Assembly (NCBI RefSeq): GCF_002265875.1
Contig: NZ_NPFA01000008.1
Span: 127,735-191,734, forward strand
Direction of reading: 5' to 3'
Length of the DNA: 64,000 nucleotides
Source: Marinococcus halophilus
GTDB taxonomy: Bacteria; Bacillota; Bacilli; Bacillales; Marinococcaceae
Below, piece by piece: positions 33,024-42,071 of the stretch (position 1 is the first letter of the stretch; every line of letters begins with the position of its first letter). The notes beneath the pieces are model-generated. The model saw only the letters and a program-made list of their open reading frames with translations. It made no database searches and was not told where the DNA came from. A program made the position numbers and the translations under genes.

Positions 33024-33264
33024 CAGAACCCACTCCTTTTCTCTTTAAGCATCTATTATATCAGACAAAATGGCTGGGTTTATGTACGCTTAACAGGAAG
33101 GAAAGAAAAGTTTTAAAAAAATTGTTGAGAAGAATTGACAAAAGGAATAAAATGAAGGGTAGTATAATTATGAAAAATCCTTACATATCAAGGGTTTTCG
33201 AGATAGATTGTCAGCGGGGGCGGGAATCAGCCGCTGGTTGTTTACAGAAAGAGAGGCGCGAAGT

Positions 33265-34626
33265 ATGTTTAAACGAATATTAATAGCCAACCGCGGTGAG
33301 ATCGCCGTTCGTATTATAAGAGCCTGCCAGGAGCTTGGAATCGAAACCGTGGCCGTGTATTCAGAAGCAGATAAAGACGCCCTGCACGTCCATATGGCGG
33401 ATGAAGCTTACTGTGTAGGGCCGTACGCTTCCTCGGAAAGCTACTTAAAAATGACTAATTTAATTTCTACTGCTTTAAAAACCGGAGCTGAAGCAGTTCA
33501 TCCAGGCTACGGATTTTTAGCCGAAAACGCAGAGTTTGCCGAGATTTGTGCAGACCATGATATTACGTTTATCGGTCCCTCCCCGGAAGCCATCCGGCGT
33601 ATGGGAACAAAGGACGTGGCAAGAGAAACAATGAGAGAAGCGGGCGTGCCGGTTGTACCAGGAAGTAATGGATTGATTGATGAAAATACGGACGTTCATG
33701 CGCTGGCAGAAGATATCGGTTATCCTGTTATGATCAAGGCTACTGCCGGCGGTGGCGGCAAAGGAATGCGCGCAGCCCAGACCGCTGCAGACCTGGATAA
33801 ATGCATCCAGATGGCCCGCCAGGAAGCAGAGAGTTCTTTTGGAGACGCCGGTGTTTACATGGAAAAGCTGGTCGTGGAGCCGAGACATATTGAAATTCAG
33901 GTTATGGCAGACAGTCACGGAAACGTTATCCATTTAGGAGAACGGGACTGTTCGATTCAAAGGCGTCACCAAAAACTTGTAGAAGAAGCTCCTTCACCGG
34001 CCCTTGATGAAGAAACGAGAGAGGCGATGGGAGAGGCTGCCGTTCAGGCTGCAAAAGCAGTTGACTACTGTGGGGCAGGTACAGTGGAATTCCTTTTGGA
34101 TGCCCATAAAAAGTTTTATTTTATGGAAATGAATACAAGGATTCAGGTAGAGCATCCCGTGACAGAAGAAGTGACCGGTGTCGATCTAATCAAGGAACAG
34201 ATTTATGCAGCAGCCGGCCATGAGCTGCAGGTAAAGCAGGAGGAAATTGAAATAGAGGGGTGGGCGATGGAATGCAGAATCAACGCGGAAAGCCCTGCCA
34301 AAAATTTCAGGCCTTCCCCCGGAAAGCTTGATCTGTATCTGCCGCCGGGAGGCCTTGGAGTAAGGGTGGACAGCTCAATGTATACCGGGTTTAAAATTTC
34401 TCCTTATTATGATTCGATGGTAGCTAAGCTTATTGTCCGCGGGAAAAATAGAGAAGAAGTGATTGCCCGGATGAAGCGGGCGCTGCGCGAATTTGTCGTC
34501 GACGGAGTAGATACGACGATCCCGTTTCACTTAAAGCTTTTAGAGCACGAAGATTTTGTTTCCGGAAACTTTACTACAAACTTTTTGGACACCTATTCTA
34601 TTATGGAAGAAGAAAGCAGTGTCTAG
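33265..34626 (+). CDS. accC: Acetyl-CoA carboxylase biotin carboxylase subunit
   Basis: ATP-grasp enzyme of 453 residues that carboxylates biotin on AccB. Order: biotin carboxylase N domain ([20 protein letters not shown]), ATP-grasp domain with the glycine-rich loop [12 protein letters not shown] (about 158-169), metal ligands in [20 protein letters not shown] (about 286-305), and the C-terminal domain. The ATG at 33265 is preceded by GAGAGG; a longer in-frame GTG-type start is less likely. The operon order is accC-tetR-accB rather than the usual accB-accC. Confidence 0.93.
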   Translation: MFKRILIANRGEIAVRIIRACQELGIETVAVYSEADKDALHVHMADEAYCVGPYASSESYLKMTNLISTALKTGAEAVHPGYGFLAENAEFAEICADHDITFIGPSPEAIRRMGTKDVARETMREAGVPVVPGSNGLIDENTDVHALAEDIGYPVMIKATAGGGGKGMRAAQTAADLDKCIQMARQEAESSFGDAGVYMEKLVVEPRHIEIQVMADSHGNVIHLGERDCSIQRRHQKLVEEAPSPALDEETREAMGEAAVQAAKAVDYCGAGTVEFLLDAHKKFYFMEMNTRIQVEHPVTEEVTGVDLIKEQIYAAAGHELQVKQEEIEIEGWAMECRINAESPAKNFRPSPGKLDLYLPPGGLGVRVDSSMYTGFKISPYYDSMVAKLIVRGKNREEVIARMKRALREFVVDGVDTTIPFHLKLLEHEDFVSGNFTTNFLDTYSIMEEESSV

Positions 34627-34649
34627 CATATAGGAAGGCGGAAGGATCG

Positions 34650-35282
34650 ATGGCGACCAGATCGACGAAAAAGCGAATTACGGATGCAGCTTTAGAGCTG
34701 TTTGAAGAATTTGGCTTCCATGCGGTCACCGTCGATCGCATTGTGAAACAGAGCCACACATCTAAAGGCGGTTTTTATCACAACTTCACGTCTAAAGAAG
34801 AACTTCTCTATACTATTCATGAATCGTTTATCACCTACGTGCTCACAAAGGCCGATGAAGTGCAGTCCAGGTATGATACGCCGGCTGAGCGGTTATATGA
34901 AGTGATACGCTCGTTTGTCCGCATGTTTGAAGTGTACCGCCCGCACGTAACAGTGTTTTACCAGGAAGGAAAGCATTTATCTGCAGATTATTTCAAGCGG
35001 CTTGAAGCTAAACGGGATGAATACAAGAATACGATGTTTCAATTGGTCGAAAAGGGTATTGAAGAAGGAGAGTTTCGAAAGGAGCTTCCAGTGCCGATTA
35101 CCTCGATGGCGATATTTGGAATGATGAACTGGACATACAAGTGGTACAAATCAAGCGGTTTGTATTCGCTTCAAGACATCGCAAACATATTTGGCGATCT
35201 GGTAATGAATGCGGTGCTTACTGAAAAAGCGAGGCAGCAGCAAAAGTATCAGCGCTTTTTCTTAAGTTCAACGCATGTGTAA
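34650..35282 (+). CDS. TetR/AcrR family transcriptional regulator
   Basis: Regulator of 210 residues. An N-terminal TetR helix-turn-helix (about 8-55) has FHAVTVDRIVKQSHTSKGGFYHNFTSKEEL in parts, and the C-terminal ligand domain (HVTVFYQEGKHLSADYFKRL, TSMAIFGMMNWTYKWY) has the look of the FadR/KstR-like group that senses acyl-CoA thioesters. It lies between accC and accB on the same strand with small gaps, so it probably controls its own acc operon in response to a fatty-acid metabolite. That role is inference. Confidence 0.88.
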   Translation: MATRSTKKRITDAALELFEEFGFHAVTVDRIVKQSHTSKGGFYHNFTSKEELLYTIHESFITYVLTKADEVQSRYDTPAERLYEVIRSFVRMFEVYRPHVTVFYQEGKHLSADYFKRLEAKRDEYKNTMFQLVEKGIEEGEFRKELPVPITSMAIFGMMNWTYKWYKSSGLYSLQDIANIFGDLVMNAVLTEKARQQQKYQRFFLSSTHV

Positions 35283-35311
35283 GTGTTTATTTTTGAGAGG
35301 AGAGAAGCTTA

Positions 35312-35797
35312 ATGTATTCTATTGAAGAAATTAAAGAGCTCATTCAGGCGGTGGACGACTCGTCTGTCGGAGAACTGGAAATTCGAAACGACATGAAAGA
35401 AAAGGTTACTATACGTAAAGAATCAGCAATGAGGCCCGTGGCACAGCAAGCTGTAGAACCGGCACCGCAACCTGTCGCCCAGCCGTCCCCACAGCCGGCA
35501 GAAACGAAAAAAGAAAGTGCGCCGGAAGGCAGCGAAGAAAAGAACAATGAATCTAATTATCATGAAATTACTTCCCCGATGGTAGGCACATTCTACCGCT
35601 CACCTTCACCGGAAGCAGGTGCTTATGTAGAAAAAGGGGCAACGATCAAGCCGAATACCATCGTTTGTATCGTAGAGGCGATGAAATTAATGAATGAGCT
35701 TGAAGCAGAAGTCAGTGGAGAAATTGCAGAGATCCTGGTGGAAGACGGAGAATTAGTAGAATACGGGCAGCCTCTTTTTCGGGTGAACCCTTCATAA
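35312..35797 (+). CDS. accB: Biotin carboxyl carrier protein of acetyl-CoA carboxylase
   Basis: Protein of 161 residues: N-terminal helical part (1-40), a Pro/Ala/Gln-rich linker (about 45-80), and a biotinyl domain (about 84-161) with the biotinylation site EAMKLMNE and the BCCP 'thumb' GTFYRSPSPEAGAYVEKG. These mark it as genuine AccB rather than a lipoyl or short biotinyl protein. It is the last gene of the accC-tetR-accB operon and ends at a very strong terminator. Confidence 0.95.
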   Translation: MYSIEEIKELIQAVDDSSVGELEIRNDMKEKVTIRKESAMRPVAQQAVEPAPQPVAQPSPQPAETKKESAPEGSEEKNNESNYHEITSPMVGTFYRSPSPEAGAYVEKGATIKPNTIVCIVEAMKLMNELEAEVSGEIAEILVEDGELVEYGQPLFRVNPS

Positions 35798-35798
35798 C

Positions 35799-35838
35799 AA
35801 ATAAGCCCCGGGGCTGAAGTTCCCGGGGCTTATTTATA
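35799..35838. terminator. Terminator after accB
   Basis: Stem AAATAAGCCCCGGG (35799-35812) / TCCCGGGGCTTATTT (35821-35835). It is shared with the convergent membrane-protein gene ending at 35844. Confidence 0.92.
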
Positions 35839-35843
35839 TTTTT

Positions 35844-36284
35844 TCAGGGAAAGGAAGCGCCAATGAACATTAGAAGGACGCTGCTGAAGCTGAGAACAAA
35901 TGGAATGTTTGCCATAAAGGTAAACCTTCGATGCCAGAGTACAAACAGCTGATCAAGCGTGAAGAACAAAACAGCAGCGAAAATCCCCATAAGTGCAATG
36001 TTCCAATGCTGGGAAAAAACGTAAACAAAAGCACCGCCAATAATATGCAGAACGAGAGAGACTTCGGGGAAACGCTTGAAAAAAAGATTAGTGATCCAGT
36101 CTGAACAAATGGAGAGGATAGTTCCGTAAACAATGATTGGTACGAGGGAAAAGAAGCCATAGATCGTATAGCTGTGCATTAAATCAGCCAGAATACTGGT
36201 GCCGTTTGTCGCAAAAGGGAGAACAAAGGCCATAACAAATAAAAAAAGTGCCCAGACAGCCAGTGAGGTGTGCAGTTTGTTCAT
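35844..36284 (-). CDS. Hypothetical membrane protein with four helices
   Basis: Protein of 146 residues with four predicted transmembrane segments (about 8-28, 40-60, 75-110, 120-143) and short polar loops. I do not recognise the family. The ATG at 36284 is seven bases after a GGGGGG tract; two TTG codons upstream are less likely. It is monocistronic and convergent with accB. Confidence 0.65.
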   Translation of the reverse strand: MNKLHTSLAVWALFLFVMAFVLPFATNGTSILADLMHSYTIYGFFSLVPIIVYGTILSICSDWITNLFFKRFPEVSLVLHIIGGAFVYVFSQHWNIALMGIFAAVLFFTLDQLFVLWHRRFTFMANIPFVLSFSSVLLMFIGASFP

Positions 36285-36446
36285 CAACAATCCCCCCTGA
36301 GGTATTTAAAGTTGTATTACCGCTTTCATCCAGAAATAAACCCGTATATACGGCTGAGGGAAAAAGCTTCTGTTTCTGATGGGGAGGGAGGATATGATAC
36401 GATAGGAAAGGAATTTTTAACGAAGACATGAAGAAAGGATTAGACG

Positions 36447-37013
36447 ATGATTTGGACAATAACCCCCTGGATTTTTTACGTCATATGCGCCATTGTTACA
36501 CTGGTAATAGGAGGAGCGGTTGCATATGCACTGCACCGGGCGGGCGCAAACCGGTCGAAACGCATAGAACGGATGCTTTCCCCCTTGCTCGCTGTTTTTA
36601 TGGTAGGTTTATTTTTTTACTTGAGCTTCAGCTTTGCCGACCGCCTGCAGCCGGGGGAACAATTAATTACCGCGGACAGCCTGGAACAGGCGCAGGAAAC
36701 AAAAGCCATTATCCCGCTGGGCTCTTACGCGGTGCTGGATAACGTATACGCTTTTGGATATTATAAAAACGACCAATGGAACGGAAGTGACGTTCTTGTT
36801 CGAGTCCGGGTAACCGGGGAAGAGGCTTTTTTGGAATCGTATGATCAGTATATAGCCGGAAACGGCATATTTTTTAACCATTCCAGGGTAAGGTTTGAAG
36901 AAGCGTATGAACAGGAATGGCAGGCTTCTGCAAAAGAAGCCGAAAGCCGGCTGCTGGACGGGGGGACCCTAAAGCTCGACGGAGTAACGATCAGTGCTGA
37001 GCAGACACAATAA
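36447..37013 (+). CDS. Hypothetical membrane protein, two N-terminal helices
   Basis: Protein of 188 residues with two predicted transmembrane helices (about 6-30 and 45-65) and a roughly 120-residue soluble C-terminal part (LQPGEQLITADSLEQAQETK...) with mixed alpha/beta character. I do not recognise it. AAGAAAGGA precedes the ATG by seven bases. It is followed 21 bases later by the FAH-family gene, so the two may be co-transcribed. Confidence 0.6.
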   Translation: MIWTITPWIFYVICAIVTLVIGGAVAYALHRAGANRSKRIERMLSPLLAVFMVGLFFYLSFSFADRLQPGEQLITADSLEQAQETKAIIPLGSYAVLDNVYAFGYYKNDQWNGSDVLVRVRVTGEEAFLESYDQYIAGNGIFFNHSRVRFEEAYEQEWQASAKEAESRLLDGGTLKLDGVTISAEQTQ

Positions 37014-37034
37014 TGTTCAAGGAGGAAAATAATC

Positions 37035-37910
37035 ATGAGGATTGCAGCGGTAGAACAAAATGGCCAGTCGTTTCTTGCGGGATACGATGAGGAATTTGAC
37101 GTGTATGTTGATTTGGAAATTGGGGAAGATGGCGATTTAAGAAAGTGGCTTGAAGAAACTGTTAATGCAAATGCCCTGCTTGTGGAGCGGTGGCAGGATT
37201 ATGCAGAGCACCGCCACCAATTCAAAACGTACGCTGCTGAAAACGTAAAGGTGCTTCCGCCGGTAAAGCGGGAAGGGCAGAACATTATCTGCATTGGAAA
37301 AAATTATGCAGACCATGCTGCGGAGATGGGTGAAAAAGACGCTCCGGAAGCACCTCTGGTCTTCACGAAAGCTTCTTCGTCACTGATTGCGGATGGGGAA
37401 GATATAGAGTTGGACGAAGCGTTTACAAAGGCTCTTGATTACGAAGGGGAAATAGCTGTAGTTATTGGAAAGGCTGGCCGGCGGATTTCCAAGGAACAAG
37501 CGATGGAGCATGTGTTTGGATATACGCTGTTCAATGATGTTACCGCCCGGGATGTACAAAAGCGACATCAGCAGTTTTTTCTTGGCAAAAGCGGGGACAC
37601 GTACGGACCGATTGGGCCATATGTTACTGTCGGTCCTTCCGATCAGTCCTCGGAATGGAAACTAGAAACGTATGTAAACAAAGAGAAAAGACAGTCCGGA
37701 AGCACATCGGACCTTATCTTCGGCATTGCCGAACTGATCGAACAATTATCCAGCGGAATGACGCTTCGACCTGGCGACGTCATTGCGACAGGGACGCCGT
37801 CAGGGGTCGGGTCAGGTTTTACTCCTCCTAAGTATTTACAGGATGGAGACGAGATAGAGGTCTATGTAAAGGCGATTGGTACACTTTCGAATAAAGTTAA
37901 AAAAGTATAA
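37035..37910 (+). CDS. Fumarylacetoacetate hydrolase (FAH) family protein, YisK-like
   Basis: Protein of 291 residues. The C-terminal FAH domain (about 78-290) shows CIGKNYADHAAEMG, the metal-binding YEGEIAVVIGK (about 136-146), FNDVTARDVQKR and the final DVIATGTPSGVG (about 255-266). Family members hydrolyse or decarboxylate acylpyruvates; the relative YisK of B. subtilis has been described as an oxaloacetate decarboxylase linked to the elongation machinery. Substrate not decidable here. AAGGAGGA precedes the ATG. Confidence 0.88.
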   Translation: MRIAAVEQNGQSFLAGYDEEFDVYVDLEIGEDGDLRKWLEETVNANALLVERWQDYAEHRHQFKTYAAENVKVLPPVKREGQNIICIGKNYADHAAEMGEKDAPEAPLVFTKASSSLIADGEDIELDEAFTKALDYEGEIAVVIGKAGRRISKEQAMEHVFGYTLFNDVTARDVQKRHQQFFLGKSGDTYGPIGPYVTVGPSDQSSEWKLETYVNKEKRQSGSTSDLIFGIAELIEQLSSGMTLRPGDVIATGTPSGVGSGFTPPKYLQDGDEIEVYVKAIGTLSNKVKKV

Positions 37911-37911
37911 C

Positions 37912-38811
37912 CTATGCGATGCCCGAGCCGTACTGAGCCTGAAGAAGCAAAAATAGCGGGGCAGCGTGCAGGAACTGTTTGACGTCGATGCCAATCCGGT
38001 CTGTCACTTTGTCGAGCCGGTATTTCAGCGTATTCCGGTGAAGGTGAAGCCTTTTGGCAGTGGCGCTGCTGTTTAAATTTTCGAGGAAAAAAGTATAGAG
38101 CGTATGCATTAATTCTTCATCCTGCTCGAGTCCGCCCAGGGCATAATGGATCAGCTCTTTTTTTGAGAGCTGATTATTTTCGGCCATATGGATACAGGGC
38201 AACGCTTCAAAGGGAGCGAAAGAGCGCCTGGAAGGCTGCTGCTCCTGAAGAAACGAAAACATTTTCTGTTCCTGCTGAAAAATTGAACGGAGATTTTCAC
38301 TGCGGTAAATTTTTCTCCCGTAATACACAGAAGCGTCAACCATCGTGTCTCCCATAAGCAGAGTTGATAGTTCCTGAGCCTCAAATACTTCTTCTTCTTC
38401 CGGACCATCGTCCGGGATGATGGCAAGAAGCTTTTCATCACTAATTGCTGATAGGACGACAGAGCGCTGGTAATATTCGAGAAGTGTATCATGAATATCG
38501 TTTCTCCAAAGATGCAGGCTGGAGCCTTCAAGAAACAAAAAGCGAAACGGATCAGGAATCCGTTCAGGCAGCTTATCGCTTCTTTCCTGAAGGTAATCTG
38601 CCCATGGAGAAGCTTCCTCTATGCCGGGAGAAATCGGTGTAAGCATAGCTTCGAGCAGCCGCTGCTCCCGGACAGACAGGGATTGAATGGGAAGAGCCAT
38701 TTGCGAGCCATCCGGAAGCTGGTAATAAAGGTAGTGTTCGGGGCGGGTGATTTTTTTCCACCGCTCCTTAGGCACTGCTTCTGGAAACAGCGAAATAATA
38801 TCGTTATTCAA
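37912..38811 (-). CDS. PucR/CdaR-type helix-turn-helix regulator
   Basis: Protein of 299 residues with a poorly conserved N-terminal half and a C-terminal PucR HTH_30 domain (about 235-295): LNSSATAKRLHLHRNTLKYR followed by LDKVTDRIGIDV. The family controls sugar-acid, purine or amino-acid genes through unknown ligands. The initiator is TTG, seven bases after GGAGGC. It is convergent with the FAH-family gene, with only one base between their stops. The target is unknown. Confidence 0.8.
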   Translation of the reverse strand: MNNDIISLFPEAVPKERWKKITRPEHYLYYQLPDGSQMALPIQSLSVREQRLLEAMLTPISPGIEEASPWADYLQERSDKLPERIPDPFRFLFLEGSSLHLWRNDIHDTLLEYYQRSVVLSAISDEKLLAIIPDDGPEEEEVFEAQELSTLLMGDTMVDASVYYGRKIYRSENLRSIFQQEQKMFSFLQEQQPSRRSFAPFEALPCIHMAENNQLSKKELIHYALGGLEQDEELMHTLYTFFLENLNSSATAKRLHLHRNTLKYRLDKVTDRIGIDVKQFLHAAPLFLLLQAQYGSGIA

Positions 38812-38938
38812 GCTGACCGCCTCCTATTCTTACATTATTGTATCAGACACGGCATATTCAAAGGTACAAGACTTTTAACGAATCAGTATATAGATGGTAG
38901 AATTAATCCGAAAGTTAATATAGAAAGGATGAACCAGT

Positions 38939-39310
38939 ATGGCCTATGAATTAGAAGGAATCCGTCAAATAGATGTAAACGAACTGAAAGAACAATACCG
39001 CAGCAAAAAAAATACACCAATCATGATTGATATAAGAGAGCCGGGGGAATATGAGGAACGGCACATACCGGGGGTGCCTCTGCTTCCGATGAACCAGGTG
39101 CCTGAAGTGATCGATCAGTTCAAAAAAGATGAATCATATGTGTTTATCTGCCGGAGCGGCTCGAGAAGCCAGCATACGGCTCAGTATTTTCAGGATAATG
39201 GGATCGAGAATGTCTATAATTTTGCTGGAGGAATGCTCGCCTGGGATGAAGAAACAAATTCCGGCATGGAAAACCCATTGAAAGACGTAAACGATCTATA
39301 TAAAAAATAA
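38939..39310 (+). CDS. Rhodanese-like domain protein
   Basis: Single-domain rhodanese of 123 residues. The active-site loop FICRSGSRS places the catalytic Cys at residue 71, and MIDIREPGEYEERHIPG (about 29-45) is the usual CH2A motif. It resembles YqhL-type proteins of bacilli, sulfurtransferases of unsettled partner. AGAAAGGATG precedes the ATG. It is monocistronic with its own terminator. Confidence 0.9.
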   Translation: MAYELEGIRQIDVNELKEQYRSKKNTPIMIDIREPGEYEERHIPGVPLLPMNQVPEVIDQFKKDESYVFICRSGSRSQHTAQYFQDNGIENVYNFAGGMLAWDEETNSGMENPLKDVNDLYKK

Positions 39311-39321
39311 TTCGGGAGAAG

Positions 39322-39345
39322 CTGCAGATTAATTCTGCAGTTTTT
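39322..39345 (+). terminator. Terminator after the rhodanese gene
   Basis: Stem CTGCAGA (39322-39328) / TCTGCAG (39334-39340), short loop, TTTTT. Confidence 0.85.
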
Positions 39346-39374
39346 CTATGTAACATTTTTCATAAAGAAGAAGG

Positions 39375-39399
39375 GTTTAGTATTAAATGATTTGGGAAA
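39375..39399 (+). promoter_or_regulatory. SigB-type promoter
   Basis: GTTTAG (39375-39380), 13-base spacer, GGGAAA (39394-39399), a very good SigB match. It lies 50 bases before the small membrane-protein gene at 39450. Confidence 0.7.
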
Positions 39400-39449
39400 T
39401 AGCGAAAAGAAGCACTGAAATCAGTTGATCGAGACAGGAGGCATATTGT

Positions 39450-39764
39450 ATGCAGAAAAATGGTATTTTATGGACCGTACTGACGGCACTAATTGTGGGC
39501 GCAGCCGTCTACTTTCTAAAAGACGGAGAAACAAGGGCCCAGGTAAAAGATGTATCTAAGCGCACTGCGGCTAAGGTAGGCGGCAAAACGAAGGAAGATG
39601 AAGATAAAGAATTGAATGAAACGGTGGGCAACCCGGACCCTCAGGATTTTGAAGACAACAAAATGGTCTCTGAAGGTGCTCAATATTCTGTACTTCATTA
39701 TGAAGAAGCAGAGGAAAAAGAGGAAGAACCGCTCCGGACAGCAAAGGAAAAAGACGAAAAATAG
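39450..39764 (+). CDS. YtxH-like acidic small membrane protein
   Basis: Protein of 104 residues with one N-terminal transmembrane helix (about 5-22) and a highly charged, mostly acidic C-terminal tail rich in Glu and Lys (about 45-104). The layout resembles YtxH-type stress proteins but the tail is not homologous by eye. A SigB-type promoter lies upstream, ACAGGAGG is before the ATG, and a terminator follows. Probably a general-stress gene; function unknown. Confidence 0.65.
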   Translation: MQKNGILWTVLTALIVGAAVYFLKDGETRAQVKDVSKRTAAKVGGKTKEDEDKELNETVGNPDPQDFEDNKMVSEGAQYSVLHYEEAEEKEEEPLRTAKEKDEK

Positions 39765-39772
39765 GCAAAAAA

Positions 39773-39815
39773 GAGACAGCTGTCGAAGTGCTAAATGCAC
39801 GCAGCTGTCTTTTTT
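39773..39815 (+). terminator. Rho-independent terminator
   Basis: Stem GACAGCTG (39775-39782) / CAGCTGTC (39802-39809), 19-base loop, TTTTTT. Confidence 0.85.
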
Positions 39816-39917
39816 GTTTCTAGAGCACATGGAAAGCTTCGGTCTTTTCAATAATTGCTTTACTGGGGTACAATATTCAGAGTGCACTACTATAATGGCT
39901 GCAAAGGATGGAATAGC

Positions 39918-40673
39918 ATGATTACCATTGAAAACCAAACGATCGCAGATATTCCAAGCCTGCATATCTTCAAGCAGGCAGATAAACTTCATCCGCAGCC
40001 TACGGTTTTATTTTGGCACGGACTTGGCAGCAGTAAAGAACAAAATCTTTCCTTTGCCTATTATCTGGCAGAAAAGGGGATCCGGGTCGTGCTCCCCGAC
40101 GCTCTTTATCACGGAGAGCGCGCGGGAGATATTGATGCTGGCAGAAGAACCTATGCGTTTTGGGATATTGTTATGCAGGCGGTAAACGAAACCCAAAGCC
40201 TGGTGAATGAAATGACTACATATAAATGGATTGACAGCGGCCGCATATACGTTTCCGGCACTTCCATGGGAGGAATCATTTCATGCGGGGCGCTTAAATC
40301 GTTTGAATGGATTCAGGGGGGCATAATCATGATGGGGTCGCCGTCCTGGAAAGCGATGGCCGAAGAGCAGATACGTTCGCTAAAGAAAAACACTGACTGG
40401 GAGCTGTCAGAGCACGAGGAACAGGATCTTTTAGAGAAGCTGGCCACCTACGATCTTTCTCTTGAACCTGCTAAAGTTGAATCGAAGCCTATCTTTTTTT
40501 GGCACGGAAAAGAAGATGATGTGGTGCCTTACGAACTGTCGTATCGCTTTTTTGAACGTCTCCCATATAGAGAGTCATCCAGGCAGGCCTATTATCTTCA
40601 GCAGGAAGCAGGTCACAAAGTAACGAGAGAAGGGATGATAGCAGCCTCAAAATGGGCTTCTTCCCATATTTAG
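39918..40673 (+). CDS. Alpha/beta hydrolase (esterase), YitV-like
   Basis: Serine hydrolase of 251 residues. Nucleophile Ser116 in GTSMGG, oxyanion HGLG (about 34-37), a catalytic Asp likely in KEDDVVP (about 207) and a His in EAGHKV (about 236). Length and pattern match B. subtilis YitV, a putative esterase. I start it at ATG 39918 behind AAAGGATGG, not at an upstream in-frame ATG. The next gene is yitT-like, and yitT and yitV are also near neighbours in B. subtilis. Confidence 0.85.
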   Translation: MITIENQTIADIPSLHIFKQADKLHPQPTVLFWHGLGSSKEQNLSFAYYLAEKGIRVVLPDALYHGERAGDIDAGRRTYAFWDIVMQAVNETQSLVNEMTTYKWIDSGRIYVSGTSMGGIISCGALKSFEWIQGGIIMMGSPSWKAMAEEQIRSLKKNTDWELSEHEEQDLLEKLATYDLSLEPAKVESKPIFFWHGKEDDVVPYELSYRFFERLPYRESSRQAYYLQQEAGHKVTREGMIAASKWASSHI

Positions 40674-40703
40674 AATAAACATTGCAGCAGAAAGGGGGAC
40701 ACT

Positions 40704-41549
40704 ATGCTTACAAGCCATTCATCTATCGTCTCAGAGGTCACACGCGTCCTGGTTATCGTATTTGGGGCCTTAATTATGGCGGTCGGCCTAAACTTGTTTT
40801 TGGAGCCGGCAAACGTATTTGCGAGCGGGGCTACAGGGATTGCGCAGATTATTGCAGGCTTTCTGCCGTTCTCCACTGGGGTGCTTTTGTTTTTAATTAA
40901 TATACCGATTGCTATGCTAGGCTGGTTCAAAGTAGGACGGCTGTTTACGTTTTACAGCTTTTTACACGTAGCGCTGACGACCTTTTTTCTGGACCTTATA
41001 CCTATTACCGAGCTTTCGGGAGACATTTTATTAAACAGTGTCTTTGGTGGAGCGATCACAGCAGCTGGGGCTGCCGTAGCCTTAAAGTGGGGTGCTTCGG
41101 CAGGCGGCCTGGATATTGTAGCCCTCGTACTGGCCCGTATGGGTGATCGTCCGGTCGGCACATATTTTATGCTGTTAAACGGGATTATCGTGATAGCAGC
41201 CGGGTTTTTATACAACTGGGAGAGCTCCTTATATACCCTGGTAACGCTGTATGTCGGCTCGAGGGTTATAGATACTATCCACACACGCCATGTAAAACTG
41301 ACGGCTTTAATTGTAACGAAAAATCCGGACGAAATGCGGGATGCTATTCATCAAAATTTGACCAGAGGAATTACACGGATTCCGGCGCGGGGAGGATTTG
41401 ATGCCAGCGAAAAAGAAATATTAATGACAGTGATTACGCGTTATGAAATGTACACGCTTCAGCAAGTAGTCCAGGAAGCAGATCCGGAGGCGTTTACAAA
41501 CATTATTAACACAACTACTGTGTTCGGTCTGTTCCGTAAAGACGACTGA
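40704..41549 (+). CDS. YitT family membrane protein
   Basis: Protein of 281 residues: five or six transmembrane helices in the YitT_membrane domain (about 10-195, with the motifs NLFLEPANVFASGATGIAQI and KWGASAGGLDIVA) and a C-terminal soluble DUF2179 domain (about 215-275, RGITRIPARGGFDASEKE). The family is widespread in Firmicutes and its transport function is unknown. It follows the YitV-like gene by 30 bases. Confidence 0.9.
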   Translation: MLTSHSSIVSEVTRVLVIVFGALIMAVGLNLFLEPANVFASGATGIAQIIAGFLPFSTGVLLFLINIPIAMLGWFKVGRLFTFYSFLHVALTTFFLDLIPITELSGDILLNSVFGGAITAAGAAVALKWGASAGGLDIVALVLARMGDRPVGTYFMLLNGIIVIAAGFLYNWESSLYTLVTLYVGSRVIDTIHTRHVKLTALIVTKNPDEMRDAIHQNLTRGITRIPARGGFDASEKEILMTVITRYEMYTLQQVVQEADPEAFTNIINTTTVFGLFRKDD

Positions 41550-41574
41550 TCAAAAAAGCCGGGAAGTGAGAGGA

Positions 41575-42039
41575 ATGGCTGTAAAAAAGTGGTTAGCTGC
41601 GGTGATAGCGTGTTTCTGTATATTTCCAGCTGGCTGTGGCAGCGAACAGGCTGAAGAATCTTCCCCCGGCACTCTGGAAGCTTCAATGGAAGAAAACACG
41701 TGGACGCTTTCCGGGACGCTGGATACTGAAAACAACACGTGGCATTTAGAATTTGAAAATACGGGAAATGAAGAAATGAAGCTGAATTTCCAGGACGGCC
41801 AGGAAGCAGAAGTAATTGTTAAAAAAGAAGACGACTCTGAGACGGTTTATGTTTATTCAGAAGGAAAGGTGTTTACGCAGGCGGAGAAATCCGTGGAGGT
41901 CAGCCCGGGAAACAAACGGAGGTGGGACGGGGAGCTTGATGCAGATCTTCTCGACCCTGAAAATTCGTACCAGGCAGAATTCCAAATGCTTGCTGAAAAT
42001 CTGGATTCTCCGGTTTTGGACACGTCCAAAAACCCGTAA
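41575..42039 (+). CDS. BsuPI-domain lipoprotein
   Basis: Secreted lipoprotein of 154 residues. The signal peptide ends at a lipobox-like FPAGC (Cys at about residue 21). The mature part is a beta-sandwich of BsuPI type (NTWTLSGTLDTENNTWHLEF, NFQDGQEAEVIV, SPGNKRRWDGELD), related to the intracellular proteinase inhibitor of B. subtilis. Role unknown. The start ATG 41575 is preceded by GGGAAG; a GTG three codons earlier is possible. Confidence 0.78.
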   Translation: MAVKKWLAAVIACFCIFPAGCGSEQAEESSPGTLEASMEENTWTLSGTLDTENNTWHLEFENTGNEEMKLNFQDGQEAEVIVKKEDDSETVYVYSEGKVFTQAEKSVEVSPGNKRRWDGELDADLLDPENSYQAEFQMLAENLDSPVLDTSKNP

Positions 42040-42040
42040 G

Positions 42041-42067
42041 GCAGGAGCTGGCAGAGCTCCTGCTTTT
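42041..42067 (+). terminator. Rho-independent terminator
   Basis: Stem GCAGGAGCT (42041-42049) / AGCTCCTGC (42054-42062), TTTTT. It lies between the convergent lipoprotein and azlD genes. Confidence 0.9.
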
Positions 42068-42071
42068 TATA

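Noticed and set aside
33135..33168. TTGACA...TATAAT as an accC promoter
   Set aside because: Both hexamers are perfect but 22 bases apart; the true pairing is unclear, so I do not annotate it.
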